In this document: positions 25,334 through 36,914 of the stretch, piece after piece
Position numbering within the stretch: the stretch's first letter is position 1
Layout of the letters: each line of letters begins with the position of its first letter
Source of the DNA: Chionoecetes opilio
Lineage: Eukaryota > Arthropoda > Malacostraca > Decapoda > Majidae
Reading direction: 5' to 3'
DNA length: 64,000 nt
Assembly: GCA_016584305.1 (NCBI GenBank)
Contig: JACEEZ010021686.1
Span: 1-64,000, forward strand
Translations under genes and position numbers: made by a program
Notes under the pieces: generated by a model
Seen by the model: the letters and a program-made list of their open reading frames with translations, nothing else
What the model was told of the DNA's origin: nothing
Databases searched by the model: none

Positions 25334-26200
25334 ACAAGAGACGCACGGACTCACTAGACACGCAGGCACGGACTCACTAGACACTTAGGCACGGACTCAC
25401 TAGACACGCAGGCACGGACTCACTAGACACGCAGGCACGGACTCACTAGACACTCAGGCACGGACTCACTAGACACGCAGGCACGGACTCACTAGACACT
25501 CAGGCACGGACTCACTAGACACGCAGGCACGGACTCACTAGACACGCAGGCACGGACTCACTAGACACGCAGGCACGGACTCACTAGACACGCAGGCACG
25601 GACTCACTAGACACGCAGGCACGGACTCACTAGACACGCAGGCACGGACTCACTAGACACGCAGGCACGGACTCACTAGACACGGACTCACTAGACACGC
25701 AGGCACGGACTCACTAGACACCCAGGCACTGACTCACTAGACACGCAGGCACGGACTCACTAGACACGCAGGCACGGACTCACTAGACACGCAGGCACGG
25801 ACTCACTAGACACGGACTCACTAGACACGCAGGCACGGACTCACTAGACACGGACTCACTAGACACGCAGGCACGGACTCACTAGACACCAGGCACTGAG
25901 ACTCACTAGACACGCAGGCACGGACTCACTAGACACGCAGGCACGGACTCACTAGACCCCGGACTCACTAGACACGCAGGCACGGACTCACTAGACACGG
26001 ACTCACTAGACACGCAGGCACGGACTCACTAGACACGCAGGCACGGACTCACTAGACACGCAGGCACGGACTCACTAGACACCCAGGCACTGACTCACTA
26101 GACACGCAGGCACGGACTCACTAGACACGCACTGGACACGCACGGACTCACTAGACACGCACGGACTCACTAGACACGCACGGACTCACTAGACACTCAC
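25334..26200. repeat. Minisatellite, 23-bp unit CACGGACTCACTAGACACGCAGG
   Basis: About 35 tandem copies of a unit made of GGACTCACTAGACAC plus GCAGGCAC. Some copies lack the GCAGGCAC part, giving a 15-bp short unit (near 25680, 25810, 25850, 25975 and 26000). Copies are nearly identical, so the array expanded recently. Confidence 0.95.
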
Positions 26201-27714
26201 ACACATAAAACAAACTCATACAAACCCAAATCCCCGGGAATATTTCACGGTCAATTTTTGTTTATATCCAAATGGAAGACGGAAAGGCCAAGGAAGAAAT
26301 AAAATAACAAAAAAACCGCTAGCTAGTCCCCATAAAAAAATTTAAAACATTCAAGAAAATAGAAAAAGGGGTGGATCAATTTTGCTCGGCAAATGTCTTG
26401 ATATTTCCCTTAAAAAATGTAGGTCGTAGGAAGGTGTTAAAATCTAAATAGAAAGAGTTCCATGAACTAGCAGGGTGGTCTGGGGGTGCGCAACCCCCTC
26501 CCCCCCCTCCCAGCTATTTCAGGAGTGAATTGGTCAATAGGGAGCATTGATTGAAACTGCATATTTACCTATAAATTCAATAAGGTAAACATAATAAGAT
26601 ACACACAATTGTGTACGGAATTCTGGTTCTAGTGCAAGATAATAACTCCGAAACTATTGATTTGCGACGGAAAACTCGAGAAAATCTCTTAGAATTCAAT
26701 ATGGTAAACAAAAACCATATTTCCAGTTGTATAGAGTGCTATGGTTATAGTGTAAAATAATAACCACCTGAGCAACATATCAATACTATTAGTAATAGTA
26801 TTAGTATGTGATATTAATGATAAATATGATGCAAGATAATATTTCCTTGCGTTCCTGACACTGCCAGAAGTATCATCAAATACAACCATCACCCATGTCA
26901 GACGCACGACCAACAGTAAAAATATTACTTGCATTATTGATACCCTAAATCTCCAAAAGCCTGTTATCGGTATATTAGGCCAAGGTCCAACTCTGATGAA
27001 GTTTTCATGCGAATCCGTCCATTAATTTTTTTGCGTAATGCTGATAACACACCCACTCACAGACATGACCAATCACATAGCCTCCTAAGCAGAGATAATT
27101 CAAACAAGAAGGGTCTCACCTCGTATGTCTCTTGTAACCTAATACAAACTGTGACAAAATTACACAATACTTTGATCAAACTCAACAACTCACACCAGCC
27201 GCACTAACCTACCTCCTTCCTCCAAACAAGGGCTTTGTCAACAAACCAGGATTCGTTCAGCACTGAGGTTTTATGTCCTCGCCAGTGACGTCACCACTAA
27301 GACGTGAATGAGTTATTGAAACTGTTTCAACCCTCCTCATGTAATAATGTGGATGTTACCCTGTTAAAGATATGAATATCAGAAGAAGCAGAGATAATCC
27401 TGGACGATCCTTGTGTAACACAATGTGAATGTGAGATCAAGGTGACGACGGCCGTCCGTCCCTGCTTTATGGCATGGTCGGGTATTTATCAAAGGTCAGG
27501 AAATCTCAGTGACATCACCTATGCGTGGCCAGGCAGGTGATAACGTGCAGCTGGAAACTATTTTCTCTATTAGGAACCACATACCTGCACAAAGACTATG
27601 CGCCGGGAAGCCTCTCTTATGACGCGATCCTCTGGGTCTTGAAACAAACGTATTACACGTTCTCAATCATTACAACTCAGTTTTGCATCAAAAGGGCGTC
27701 ACTGTAAAACGGGC
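26201..27714. other. No gene recognised
   Basis: AT-rich, non-repetitive by eye. Short frames have no family resemblance. CCTCCCCCCCCTCCC-type tracts are near 26500. Confidence 0.4.
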
Positions 27715-27865
27715 GGGCTGGACTCGCGATCGCCAGTTTTACCCTCCCTTAAAGAGCTTTGAGCTCGCAGTGACCGATCTTTGGTTAATGCTTGGACCTC
27801 ACACATCACACATACCCAATCCCCTTGTTCAAGGGGGGGCAGTAACCGTCCACATTTGTCTGTGA
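27715..27865 (-). mobile_element. tRNA-derived SINE (family 2), body fragment
   Basis: GACTCGCGATCGCCAGTTTT, TGACCGATCTTTGGTTAATG and CTTGTTCAAGGGGGGGCAGT match the bodies of the two copies at 43028-43271 and 43660-43922. The tRNA-like head is missing. Confidence 0.7.
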
Positions 27866-27879
27866 ACAATTCAAGGGAG

Positions 27880-28180
27880 TGTGTGTTTGCGTGTGGGTGT
27901 GCTTGTGTGTTTGTGTGTGCTTAGTTTCTGCGTGGTCTGTATGTGCGTGTGCTTTGTGTGTGTTTTGTGCGTGTAATTGTTTTGTGTGTGTCGGTGTGTT
28001 TTGTGTGTGTCGATGTGTGTGTGTGTAAGAGCGTGTTTTGCGTGTGTGTGAGCGTGTTTAGTGTGTGAGCGTGGTTTATGTGAGAGTATTTTGTGTTTTG
28101 TGTGTGTGTGTGTGTGTTTGTGTGCGTGTGTGTGTTTGCGCATTTTGTGTGTATGAACGTGTTTTGTTTATGTGTGTGTT

Positions 28181-28248
<68 letters not shown>

Positions 28249-28420
28249 GTATGTATGTGAGTGTTTTTTTAGTGTAATTGTGTTTTGTGTGTGTTGAGTG
28301 TCGTTTGTGTATGGGAGTATGTTTTGTGTGTTTATGATCGGTTTTTGTATGTGTTTATGATAGTTTTTTGTGTGTGTTTGAGCGTGTTTTGTGTATGTGT
28401 GTATGGTGTATAGAGACACA
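27880..28420. repeat. Degenerate TG-rich repeat
   Basis: (TG)n with TTTTGTGTGTG and GAGCGTGTTT variants; a pure (TG)n core at about 28183-28244. Frames here are VCVCV/HTHTH artefacts. Confidence 0.9.
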
Positions 28421-28494
28421 CGATATACAACAAGCAGGGGAGCACCAAAGCCGTCATGTGAATAAGGTCTTCATGTGGTAAGGTAAGGATGGGG

Positions 28495-28790
28495 GCATAC
28501 GCTATGCTGCGCGTGGCCTCGGTGCTCATCACCGTCGCATTAGCCTGAGCCTGTGGTGGGTGACAACCTGTTCCTTCGGAACTTAGGGCTAATGTGGCCT
28601 CCGGGCTACCACAGTTACCTTCCCCCGGTTTCCTCAGGTATCCATTTATCAACCCGAGGATGAACAGCTGTTTAGGCTGGCCGCCGAATTGCCGTGGCCC
28701 GGATTTGAAGCAGGGCCCGCAGATTCGTAGCTCTTCAAGTGGGAAAATGAGGAATAAGAGGGAGTTCAGCGGGAACTACTCGACCCTCCG
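28495..28790 (-). mobile_element. tRNA-derived SINE (family 3), degenerate
   Basis: On the minus strand a tRNA-like head has GCTTCAAATCCGGGCC as a weak B box. It is followed by a central block around ATCAACCCGAGGATGAACAG (plus strand), comparable to ATCACTGCTGGGTGGACAGG in the SINE at 45930. The body carries TGTGGTAGCCCGGAGGCCAC on the minus strand. Confidence 0.55.
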
Positions 28791-28797
28791 ACCCTCT

Positions 28798-28991
28798 TGA
28801 TTAAAATAAAATATACGGTCAGTTATATGCATTATTAATCCACCCAACATATACCCGATGTCTATCTTTGTCTGACGAACAGCGTTCTTGTAGACATGTG
28901 TTAAAAATTAATTGCAGACAAAGATAGACATCGGGTATATGTTGGGTGGATTAATAATGCATATAACTGACCGTATATTTTATTTTAATCA
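28798..28991. repeat. Near-perfect 77-bp inverted repeat (hairpin)
   Basis: The left arm starts TGATTAAAATAAAATATACG and ends GATGTCTATCTTTGTCTG at 28874. The right arm begins CAGACAAAGATAGACATC at 28915. I see no mismatch across the 77 bases. The loop is 40 bases and AT-rich. Confidence 0.95.
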
Positions 28992-29424
28992 TCATCAGTA
29001 TCGATAAACAGCTCATCTCCGTCATCGCTGTCGACGCTCCTATCGTCAGGATTAATGTATTTATGTATTTCGTAATTGACATTTGTTTCACGTTCTTACT
29101 CTGCTCTTGCATCCCCGCTTCATTTCCACCCTTAATTCTTTCCGACTCCAACCCGATGTCCTATGAATGATCAAGCCACAGCTACCTCATCCCATCATAC
29201 GCACATCGAGGCCTCTGGGAAAGAGGGTCATATACAACTTTCAATGGTTGTATAATTACCCAACAAACCTCATACAACACTTAAGCAACAGCCAATTACG
29301 CTGGAATAGGTATCACTGTCGTGGGCATAAATACCCTACCATACTTAGCATATACTTTCGGGTTATCTGCCATTATAGACAAGTAACATGTGCATTGCGT
29401 CATTTCTCATGTACAACGCAAGTG
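28992..29424. other. No gene recognised
   Basis: No repeat or coding family seen. Confidence 0.4.
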
Positions 29425-29425
29425 G

Positions 29426-29428
<3 letters not shown>

Positions 29429-29516
<88 letters not shown>
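29429..29516. repeat. (GA)n microsatellite
   Basis: About 88 bases of pure AG, followed by ~100 bases of G-rich purine sequence to about 29620. Confidence 0.97.
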
Positions 29517-29519
<3 letters not shown>

Positions 29520-29829
29520 AGGTAAATGGGAGCGTGAGGGGGAAGGTGGGGGTACGGGGTTGGAGGAAGGCAAGGAGGAAGGGAGGGAGAGGAAGCCGGG
29601 AGTGGAGGATGAGGGCGTGGCTTGATACACGTCACAAGTACGTCACCTCAAACCTTACCCTGTCCGAATGTCTACTCGGCTCTTGCCAGCTTCGCCGTCA
29701 AAGCCAAGAGTAAACTCTTTCATTAAACACACTTGGCAATGCATTCTACTTCCATAAATTAGGGGACGGTGTCAGACAAGCTGTGCCAAACTGTCATTTT
29801 GATCCAACTGTTTGTTTAGAAGATATTTG
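29517..29829. other. Purine-rich flank, no gene
   Basis: GGGA-rich to 29620, then unremarkable DNA with no recognised coding sequence. Confidence 0.4.
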
Positions 29830-29993
29830 CGAAAAACGATGCCTCATAGGGTCTGAAATGGATATTAGGTCTGCCGTCTGGATATGTTAAAAAGACGATT
29901 AAATCAAATTCTGTTGTCAAAATTTCATTGTTATATGAGTAACCATTTTGAAACGTATATCACTCTAAAACGAGCCATGTGTCAACCAAGAAC

Positions 29994-30587
29994 AATCAAT
30001 CAATCAATCATTGGGGGCATACGCCGGGGGGCGCGTCGCCTCGCCCACCCTACGACGTCACTCCCGGGGGTCACCACGCGCGAGTACCCATGCAGGCTCC
30101 TTTCCCATACCAAGCAGCTCTCGACAAGAAACATCAACTTGCCCCAGCCACGAGCCTTGTGGGCGCCCCCTTGGCCTCCTCCACGCCGGATTGTCTCTTA
30201 CAGATACAACCCGATGGGAAGGATCGGTTTCAGGGTAGCGTGCCACATGCCCATATAGCCGAAGTTGGCGCTGACGGACTATGCAGGTAATAGGCCTCGA
30301 TTCAGTCTCACGGTGCAATCGCTGATTTGACACGTAATCATCCCAGCGATACCCCATGATTCTGCGAAGACACTTATTACCAAAGGCATTGATTCGTCTC
30401 TTCAAGTCACTATTTAGTGTCCATGTCTCACAACCATAGAGTAAGGCAGGGATCACAAGCGACTTGAAGATCCGGATCTTTGTCCTTCTGCACAGATACC
30501 GACAACGCCAAATACTCCCGCTGAGCGAGTCCATAACACCGTGGGCTATGCCAATCCGCCGTAAGACTTCTTGACGTGACCCGCCGT
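29994..30587 (-). pseudogene. RTE-type LINE copy R2, 3' fragment
   Basis: The minus strand encodes GGSRQEVLRRIGIAHGVMDS, YLCRRTKIRIFKSLVIPALL, CETWTLNSDLKRRINAFGNK and the C-terminus, ending in (TGAT)n at 29994. The 8-bp duplication CCAAGAAC flanks it (29986-29993 and 30588-30595). It is heavily 5' truncated, and the reading frame shifts near its C-terminus. The target is the ~190-bp satellite. Confidence 0.9.
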
Positions 30588-30689
30588 CCAAGAACCACAT
30601 CCAGAATTTGCCTTAGGCACTAGAGATTATTTTGAAATCATGAAACTATCCAGATCTGCCGTCTGGATATGTATCTGTAATATGACTAA

Positions 30690-31755
30690 ACACAGATCGT
30701 TTTTTTATTTATTTTTTATTTATTTATTTACATCTATTACATAATATATATACATATACATATACATATGCACATACATACACATACACATACATACACA
30801 TAAAACCAGTATTAAATGAGCGGGCATCAGCCCGCCGCTGTAGCCGCAGCCACAGTCAGGTCACAGGTGGGCGGGGCGTGAGGTCACTCCCGCTCCTTAG
30901 TGTTCATCGGGGGGGTGGGGCGGCACGCGCCACCTCCAGCAGCAGGTGCAGATTTTTACATATGCACATACATACACATACACATACATACACATAAAAC
31001 CAGTAATAAATGAGCGGGCATCAGCCCGCCGCTGTAGCCGCAGCCACAGTCAGGTCACAGGTGGGCGGGGCGTGAGGTCACTCCCGCTCCTTAGTGTTCA
31101 TCGGGGGGGTGGGGCGGCACGCGCCACCTCCAGCAGCAGGTGCAGATTTTTCTGAAACTGCCATACGAGGGCGGCCGCGCTTCCCAGGCCGACGCACTGT
31201 CTGAGCCGCTCTGTAGCGGGACAGGAAAGCAGGTAGTGTGTCAGGGGATGGGGGGTCATATGAGGACAGTGCTCACACGGCCGCTCCTCAAACCCGTCCC
31301 TCAGCTCCTCCAAGGTTACGTAGCCAAGCCGAAGTCGGTGTAGAACGACCTCCTCGGCTCGGGACAGCTGCTGGGTGGGGCGTAACGGCTCGTTGTTGTT
31401 CGTGGCTTGTTTGTGCCAGGCTGCCTGCCTCGATGCCTGCACCAGCTGGCGATACTGTTGCTCTGCGGCACAGACGGCAGCGCGTCTGGCCAGTACCTTG
31501 GCCCCTTGGATGCTGGGTAAGACAGTCAAGGCCACCGCTGGATGTCTGGTGGCCTCCCGGGCCGCCTCATCGGCCGCCTCGTTGCCACGGACGCCTATGT
31601 GGCTGGGCACCCAGTTGAACCTTACGCGGCGCCCCTGCGCGGCGAGGCCCTGGATGTGGCCCAGGATGGCGGTGGTGAGCTGCACGTTGTCCATCTTTGT
31701 GCGGGGCTGCCGTAGGACCTGCAGGGCAGACATGGAGTCGGTGTGAATCGTGTCA
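30690..31755 (-). pseudogene. RNase H LINE (LINE-R), 3' fragment
   Basis: The frame 31733-31098 encodes the second half of the RNase H domain (SALQVLRQPRT, FNWVPSHIGVRGNEAADEAA) and the Cys/His tail CEHCPHMTPHPLTHYLLSCP. It is over 90% identical by eye to the longer copy at 37080-40776. The 3' UTR holds (ATAC)n-like and (TTTA)n tracts. A 194-bp tandem duplication (30764-31151) covers the stop region. It is truncated at ~31755 within the RNase H domain. Confidence 0.88.
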
Positions 31756-32500
31756 ATACTTCAGTGATGTCAAAGTATCAATTTGAAACTTTTACCGTTA
31801 CATAATGAGCCACCGCGTCATCTAGGTTAAATATAAATTAAAGCTAAGGGTCATGAGATCATATAAAAATCATGAAAGGATCCGGATCTGCCGTCTGGAT
31901 ATCTGACAGCATATATATATATGCTGACAATATAATTATAATTGTGTCACCCAGGAATTAAATCAGGAATGTAGCTTAGGGTCCTGGGTATATAATAAAA
32001 TCATGAATATTTACGGATCTGCCGTATGGAAATGTTCAAATGATGAGTAAACCAAAATTCGGTTGTCAATGTCAAAATTCACTCGTACCTTGTTGTACGA
32101 GTAACAATTTTGATACGTTTAATACTCCATAACAAGCCACTGTATCACCCAGGGTCCAGATCCAGAATAATCCCAAGGGTCATTAGTTTATATAAAAATC
32201 AAGAAACCATCCGGATTTTCCGTCTGAATATGTTATAAAGATGCTAAAACCCAAATTTTCTTATCGATATTTTATTGTTGTAAATGTAACCGTTTGAAAC
32301 ATGTACCAGTCCATAACAAGTCACTGTGTCACCCAGGGTCCAGATCCAGAATAAACCAAGGGTCCTGAATTCATAAAAAAAAAATATATATATATACCGG
32401 ATCTGCCGTCTGAATAATTTTGTAAAAAAAAATATAATGAAACCCAAACCTTCTCAATATTTCACTGTTGAAAAATGTATAATTTCCAAACATTTACCAC

Positions 32501-34240
32501 TTAAGGGTCCTCAGTGTCTTTTTGAGCAGAAAAATCTTCAAAAATGTGAAATTGAGTTAAGCGATACCAAAATATGAAAGGAGGTCCCGGCAACAACTTC
32601 ACAAAGTTTCAGTGCGATACGGACGGTATTTAAAGTTTAAAGGGTCGGGGGCGTGGTGTTTGCATTCAGCCTTTTATTATTTTTTTCAATAGACATCTCC
32701 CATAAATTTCTCATGTTACAGTTTTTTGTTCCCGATTTGTTTGTAAATTTATGTAGATAATTTACTGGAGGCGTTCGGTAATCTACCCCGAGAGGAGAGA
32801 GAGCCCCAGGAGGCAGGACAAAGGCACAGAGCACTTGATAGTGGTTTGTGGGAGACCGCGCGGAGAGGGAGTTACTACGTGTCGCTATAAGTCCCACATG
32901 TTACGAGCTTGTAATACGTTCTGTTCAGTGTAATTGCGCTGTTTTCTTCCCTGACAACTCGTACGACATGTCGAGTCCAAAGGAGCATATAACACTGCGC
33001 CGCAACCGCAAGCATTGCCAGCAAGCGGCAAAAACATCTTTGAAAGCGATACAACACCATCATCACCACCACCTGTTGCTCCCCGGACTCATGCCTCACA
33101 AGATAAAACAAGTTCATTGAAAATGAAGTCACTTGTAGCTGAACAGAAACAAAAAACACAAGGATATGAAATAGTTCGAGCAATTATAGATTTAGAGATT
33201 GTATAATATTTAGTGAAAATCAACCTATTGATTCATTTCACGTCATTGCGCGAAAATGCAGTTTTTTTCTCAAATGATTTTTTTCTAATTCTAAATAAGT
33301 TATTCTTCTTTAAATTGTTACTGTATAGTTAGTTTTCATGCTATTTCCTTAATTTCTTCTCTATTTTGGTTGTCATTAAATTACCTTTAACTTTTAGTTC
33401 AAGCTTTATTCATTTTATATATTTTTTTTTAATTCATGTATGCACAATTTCTGAGCGACGCGAAAATATATATTGAATAAAAATAAAAATAAATTAAACC
33501 CTAAGAGCATATTCGGGAGAAAATAAAGTAAAACCTATTTATCAATGCTTAGTTTAATCACTGATAATTTCCAAATACTTATAAATTAATTTATGATTGC
33601 TCAGTAATCAGTTGACGTTAGGTTAAATATTACGGAATTGTACGTAACATTTTTTTTATTTGCTGCCTTTTCTTTTCGTATAATTATCGTCTCGGAATAT
33701 TTTTTTCACGCGTAAGTAGGTATATATCCTAGCTCTATATCATCAACATTCCATGTCAGTTGATGTATATTTTCATTAAACCCCCAAAAAGACACCTCTT
33801 AATAACGAGCCACTGAGTGTATATTCTTTTTCTTTGTAAAGCCAAGACTCCAAGTAGTGGACTGTCAGTGTACACTGTTTGCGTAATTAAATGAACAAAA
33901 TACATATCACTTTGCAAGCATTTAATGCGGGTGAAAACAAAAATACCACCTAGTATGTATGTGAATTGTCAGTGAAACACATGCGGAACACGGCTAAACA
34001 ATATAACTGAACAAGTGGGGCAGAGAACACAGAACTGTAAAGCAACGTAATATCTAACTCACGAACGCAGGAGAAGTGAACTACTTAGAGCACATGCCGA
34101 ATGGTGTTGAGGCACATACAATGGCAATGGAAACAAAAAGTTGACAGGCTTGCCAGCTGTGGGTGCAGCCTGAAAGTACAGTTTGTATAAATAAAATGGA
34201 ATACATAAAAAAAGCATAATACCATTGCAGATAATACAGA
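32501..34240. other. Mostly AT-rich non-coding DNA; one weak coding candidate
   Basis: Two overlapping short frames occur at 32968-33120 (MSSPKEHITLRRNRKHCQQA and onward) and 33015-33206 (PSSPPPVAPRTHASQDKTSS, VAEQKQKTQGYEIVRAI). The composition looks protein-like but no family is recognised and no splice support was found. The remainder to 34240 is AT-rich without features. Confidence 0.3.
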
Positions 34241-34599
34241 ATGTAATTTAGTATAGGTCTGTCAAATGACGTGTGCTTATGTGGGCGTGAGTGTGTGTAT
34301 ATGTGTCACGGAGCGTGTGGGCATGTGTGTTATTGTTTAAGTTTATCAGCTGGGAATTGGCGGCCAATTGGTGGACAAGATGGCTGCCAAGATGGCTACC
34401 GACCAGCTGGTCCAAGTGGTAAAGTAAGGCGGACAATATGGCGACCAATACGGCGAATGCAGTACACCTCGTACAAAGAAGAAAAAAACTAGAAAATCAC
34501 TGACGTGCCGCTTAGCACAAGGGCGCCTAAAACGTACGTAGTGACACAGCAAGGGGACAAAAGTCACTAAGTCAGTGATGTAAAGAACTCACGACATTA
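34241..34599. other. No gene recognised
   Basis: Contains the short direct repeats ACAAGATGGC/CCAAGATGGC and GGCGGACAATATGGCGACC. Nothing coding was recognised. Confidence 0.4.
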
Positions 34600-35026
34600 C
34601 TAGCAATACTGCGCAGATGTGAGTAAGTGGAGTGGTGTGGTGTCCAGTGGAAGTACTGCTTGGAGTGAAGTTGGATTGGAAATGAAGTGTAGTGGAAGAG
34701 TCAGGAGTTGCCAGGAGTCAAGTGGAGTGGAGTAGTCTCCAGTGGAGTGGATTGGAGTGGAGTGGAGTGGAGTGACACTCAGTGAGTTGATGCACCCAGC
34801 ATGTATGTGCCAGCCGACACCTGTATCACGAAGGTTGGCACTGAGATCATCCGTGTACACATTACATTATACAGGTAGGGAGACGAAATCCCTCCCTGCC
34901 GAATACCATTAGCTGTTCTAAATGACAGCGAGAAAGAATTACCCCACTTAACAGTAAATTCCTGGGTAGTGTGCCAGTAGATCAATAAGTTAATAATGTA
35001 CCCAGGTGTATCCATGACGAGAAGTT
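34600..35026 (-). pseudogene. LINE-C reverse transcriptase, 3' segment
   Basis: The minus strand encodes DTPGYIINLLIYWHTTQEFT, VKWGNSFSLSFRTANGIRQG, GISSPYLYNV and, in another frame, YTDDLSANLRDTGVG. These are reverse-transcriptase motifs before and around the YxDD centre (GxRQGGxLSPxLFN type). The frame is broken. At 34620-34790 it degrades into a (TGGAG)n repeat. The upstream half lies at 36683-36914, separated by RTE copy R3. Confidence 0.85.
34620..34790. repeat. (TGGAG)n-rich simple repeat
   Basis: GTGGAGTGGAGTGGAGTGGA-type pentamers, purest at 34725-34775. Confidence 0.85.
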
Positions 35027-35033
35027 TATTGAA

Positions 35034-36675
35034 TCAATCAATCAATCATTGGGGGCATACGCCGGGGGGCGCGTCGCCTCGCCCACCCTACGACGCCACT
35101 CCCGGGGGTCACCACGCGCGAGTTCCCATGCAGGCTCCTTTCCTATACCAAGCAACTCTCGACAAGAAACATCAACTTGCCCCAGCCACGAGCCTTGTAG
35201 GCGCCCCCTTGGCCTCCTCCACGCCGGATTGTCACTTACAGATACAACCCGATGGGAAGGATCGGTTTCAGGGTAGCGTGCCACATGCCCATATAGCCGA
35301 AGTTGGCGCTGACGGACTATGCAGGTAATAGGCCTAAATTCAGTCTCACGGTGCAATCGCTGATTTGACACGTAATCATCCCAGCGATACCCCATGATTC
35401 TGCGAAGACACTTATTACCAAAGGCATTGATTCGTCTCTTCAAGTCAATATTTAGTGTCCATGTCTCACAACCATAGAGTAAGACAGGGATCACAAGCCA
35501 CTTGAAGATCCGGATCTTTGTCCTCCTGCACAGGTACCGACAACGCCAAATACTCCCGCTGAGCGAGTCCATAACACCGTGGGCTATGCCAATCCGCCGT
35601 AAGGCTTCTTGACGTGACCCGCCGTCATTATGGACTGCGCTACCAAGGTATGTAAAACTTTCCAAGATCTCAATGTCCTCGCCACACGCATGAACAGACT
35701 GTACTGCTTCATCTAGTAAGTCTCCAAACACCTGGACCTTGGTCTTGAGCCAGGAGACCTCAAGTCCCAAAGGCTTTGCCTACTCGTGCAGCGCCTCGAG
35801 AGCCATCACCAGGACCTCCAGCGACTCAGCAAAGATTATTGCATCATCGGCAAAAACAAGATCAGTGATCTTGGTGTTGCCGACGGATGCTCCACAATCA
35901 CTTTGATCTACAACCTTGTCCAATACCCAGTCCATACAAGCGTTGAAAAGTGATGGGGCAAGGACGCACCCTTGCCTCACTCCTGTATTCACAGGAAAGA
36001 AGCTGGATACACCTGCCCCACACTTCACAGCACTCTCAGTCCCAGAATACAGACCAGTTATCAAACCAATAGTCCTTGCAGGAATCCCTCGAAGTCGCAG
36101 AAGATCCCAGAGTGACTCACGATGCACTGAGTCAAACGCCTTCTTGAGATCAACATAGGCTGCAAGCATCCCCTGTCGAAACTCACGTCGGCGTTCCACC
36201 AGGACACGAAGCGCTAGGATACGGTCCGTTGTTGACTTACCAGGCGTGAACCCAGACTGCTGAGGTCTCTGATGCTTCACCAGATGACTGCGAATTCGTG
36301 TCAGCAATAGATGGGCAAGCACCTTGCCTGGTACGCTGAGCAGTGTAATACCGCGGTAATTGTTGCAGTCCTGACGGTCCCCTTTCCCTTTCCAGATAGG
36401 GACGACCAGCCCCCTTTTCCAGTCAGGAGGAATGGTACCTGATTGCCACACGGCAGTCAGGACAGCATGCAACCCGCGGATCATGGCCTCACCCCCAGCT
36501 TTGAGGAGCTCCGCACTGATATTACAAACACCAGCTGCCTTTCCACCCTTCAACTTTGCTACAGCCTCTCTGACTTCGTCAAGAGAGGGTGCGGTTTCGT
36601 CAATGGGAGGATCGGCATCCACTGCCTGTAACCCAGTGGTGTGAAGCTGCTCAGTTGGAGGGTCCACCGTGAACA
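35034..36675 (-). pseudogene. RTE-type LINE copy R3, near-intact reverse transcriptase
   Basis: The frame 36676-35042 is open for about 540 codons except for one TAG (GAG to TAG) at ~35779. Motifs in order: linker DPPIDETAPSLDEVREAVAK; fingers KGKGDRQDCNNYRGITLLSV; KHQRPQQSGFTPGKSTTDRI; palm YVDLKKAFDSVHRESLWDLL with the first Asp; NTGVRQGCVLAPSLFNACMD; catalytic DLVFADDAIIF; then thumb and tail ending PPAYAPND. The 3' end is (TGAT)n. The 7-bp duplication TATTGAA lies at 35027-35033 and 36676-36682. It is 5' truncated before the endonuclease. It sits inside LINE-C, same strand. Confidence 0.92.
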
Positions 36676-36682
36676 TATTGAA

Positions 36683-36914
36683 GAGCTATTGAAGAGCTTC
36701 CAGTAATTCACTTTATCAAACGCTTTTCTGGCATCCAGGAAACACAGATAAACAGGTGAATTTATGCATGGAAGTGTAGTAGTGAATGATATTATTCTTC
36801 AATGTCCTCATACACATCTCAGTGCCAAGGCCTTTCTTATAGCTGAACTGATTGTCCAGTATATACATGTAGGCCTCAAGACGATGGAGCACCACTTTGG
36901 ATGGAGCATCCAGC
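36683..36914 (-). pseudogene. LINE-C reverse transcriptase, 5' segment
   Basis: Encodes SKVVLHRLEAYMYILDNQFS, YKKGLGTEMCMRTLKN, YYTSMH and, after a frame break, a decayed FLDARKAF-type region ending in YWKLFN-like codons next to the R3 insertion. It joins in order and strand with 35026-34600. Confidence 0.82.

Larger units (their letters stand above)
29830..32500. repeat. ~190-bp satellite, diverged, split by two retrotransposons
   Basis: The block GGATCTGCCGTCTGGATATG recurs at about 29869, 30653, 31883, 32014, 32212 and 32399. Around it are GTAACCATTTTGAAACGTAT, ACAAGCCACTGTGTCACCC and CAGATCCAGAATAA. Uninterrupted neighbours are 186-198 bases apart (one is shortened to 131). Two retrotransposon pieces (29994-30587 and 30690-31755) sit within it. 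Confidence 0.8.

Noticed and set aside
25334..26200. CRISPR-like regular array
   Set aside because: Units are contiguous and there are no unique spacers between them; it is a eukaryotic minisatellite.
28798..28991. microRNA precursor
   Set aside because: 77-bp near-perfect arms and a 40-base loop are far from a miRNA stem-loop; a MITE/fold-back fits better.
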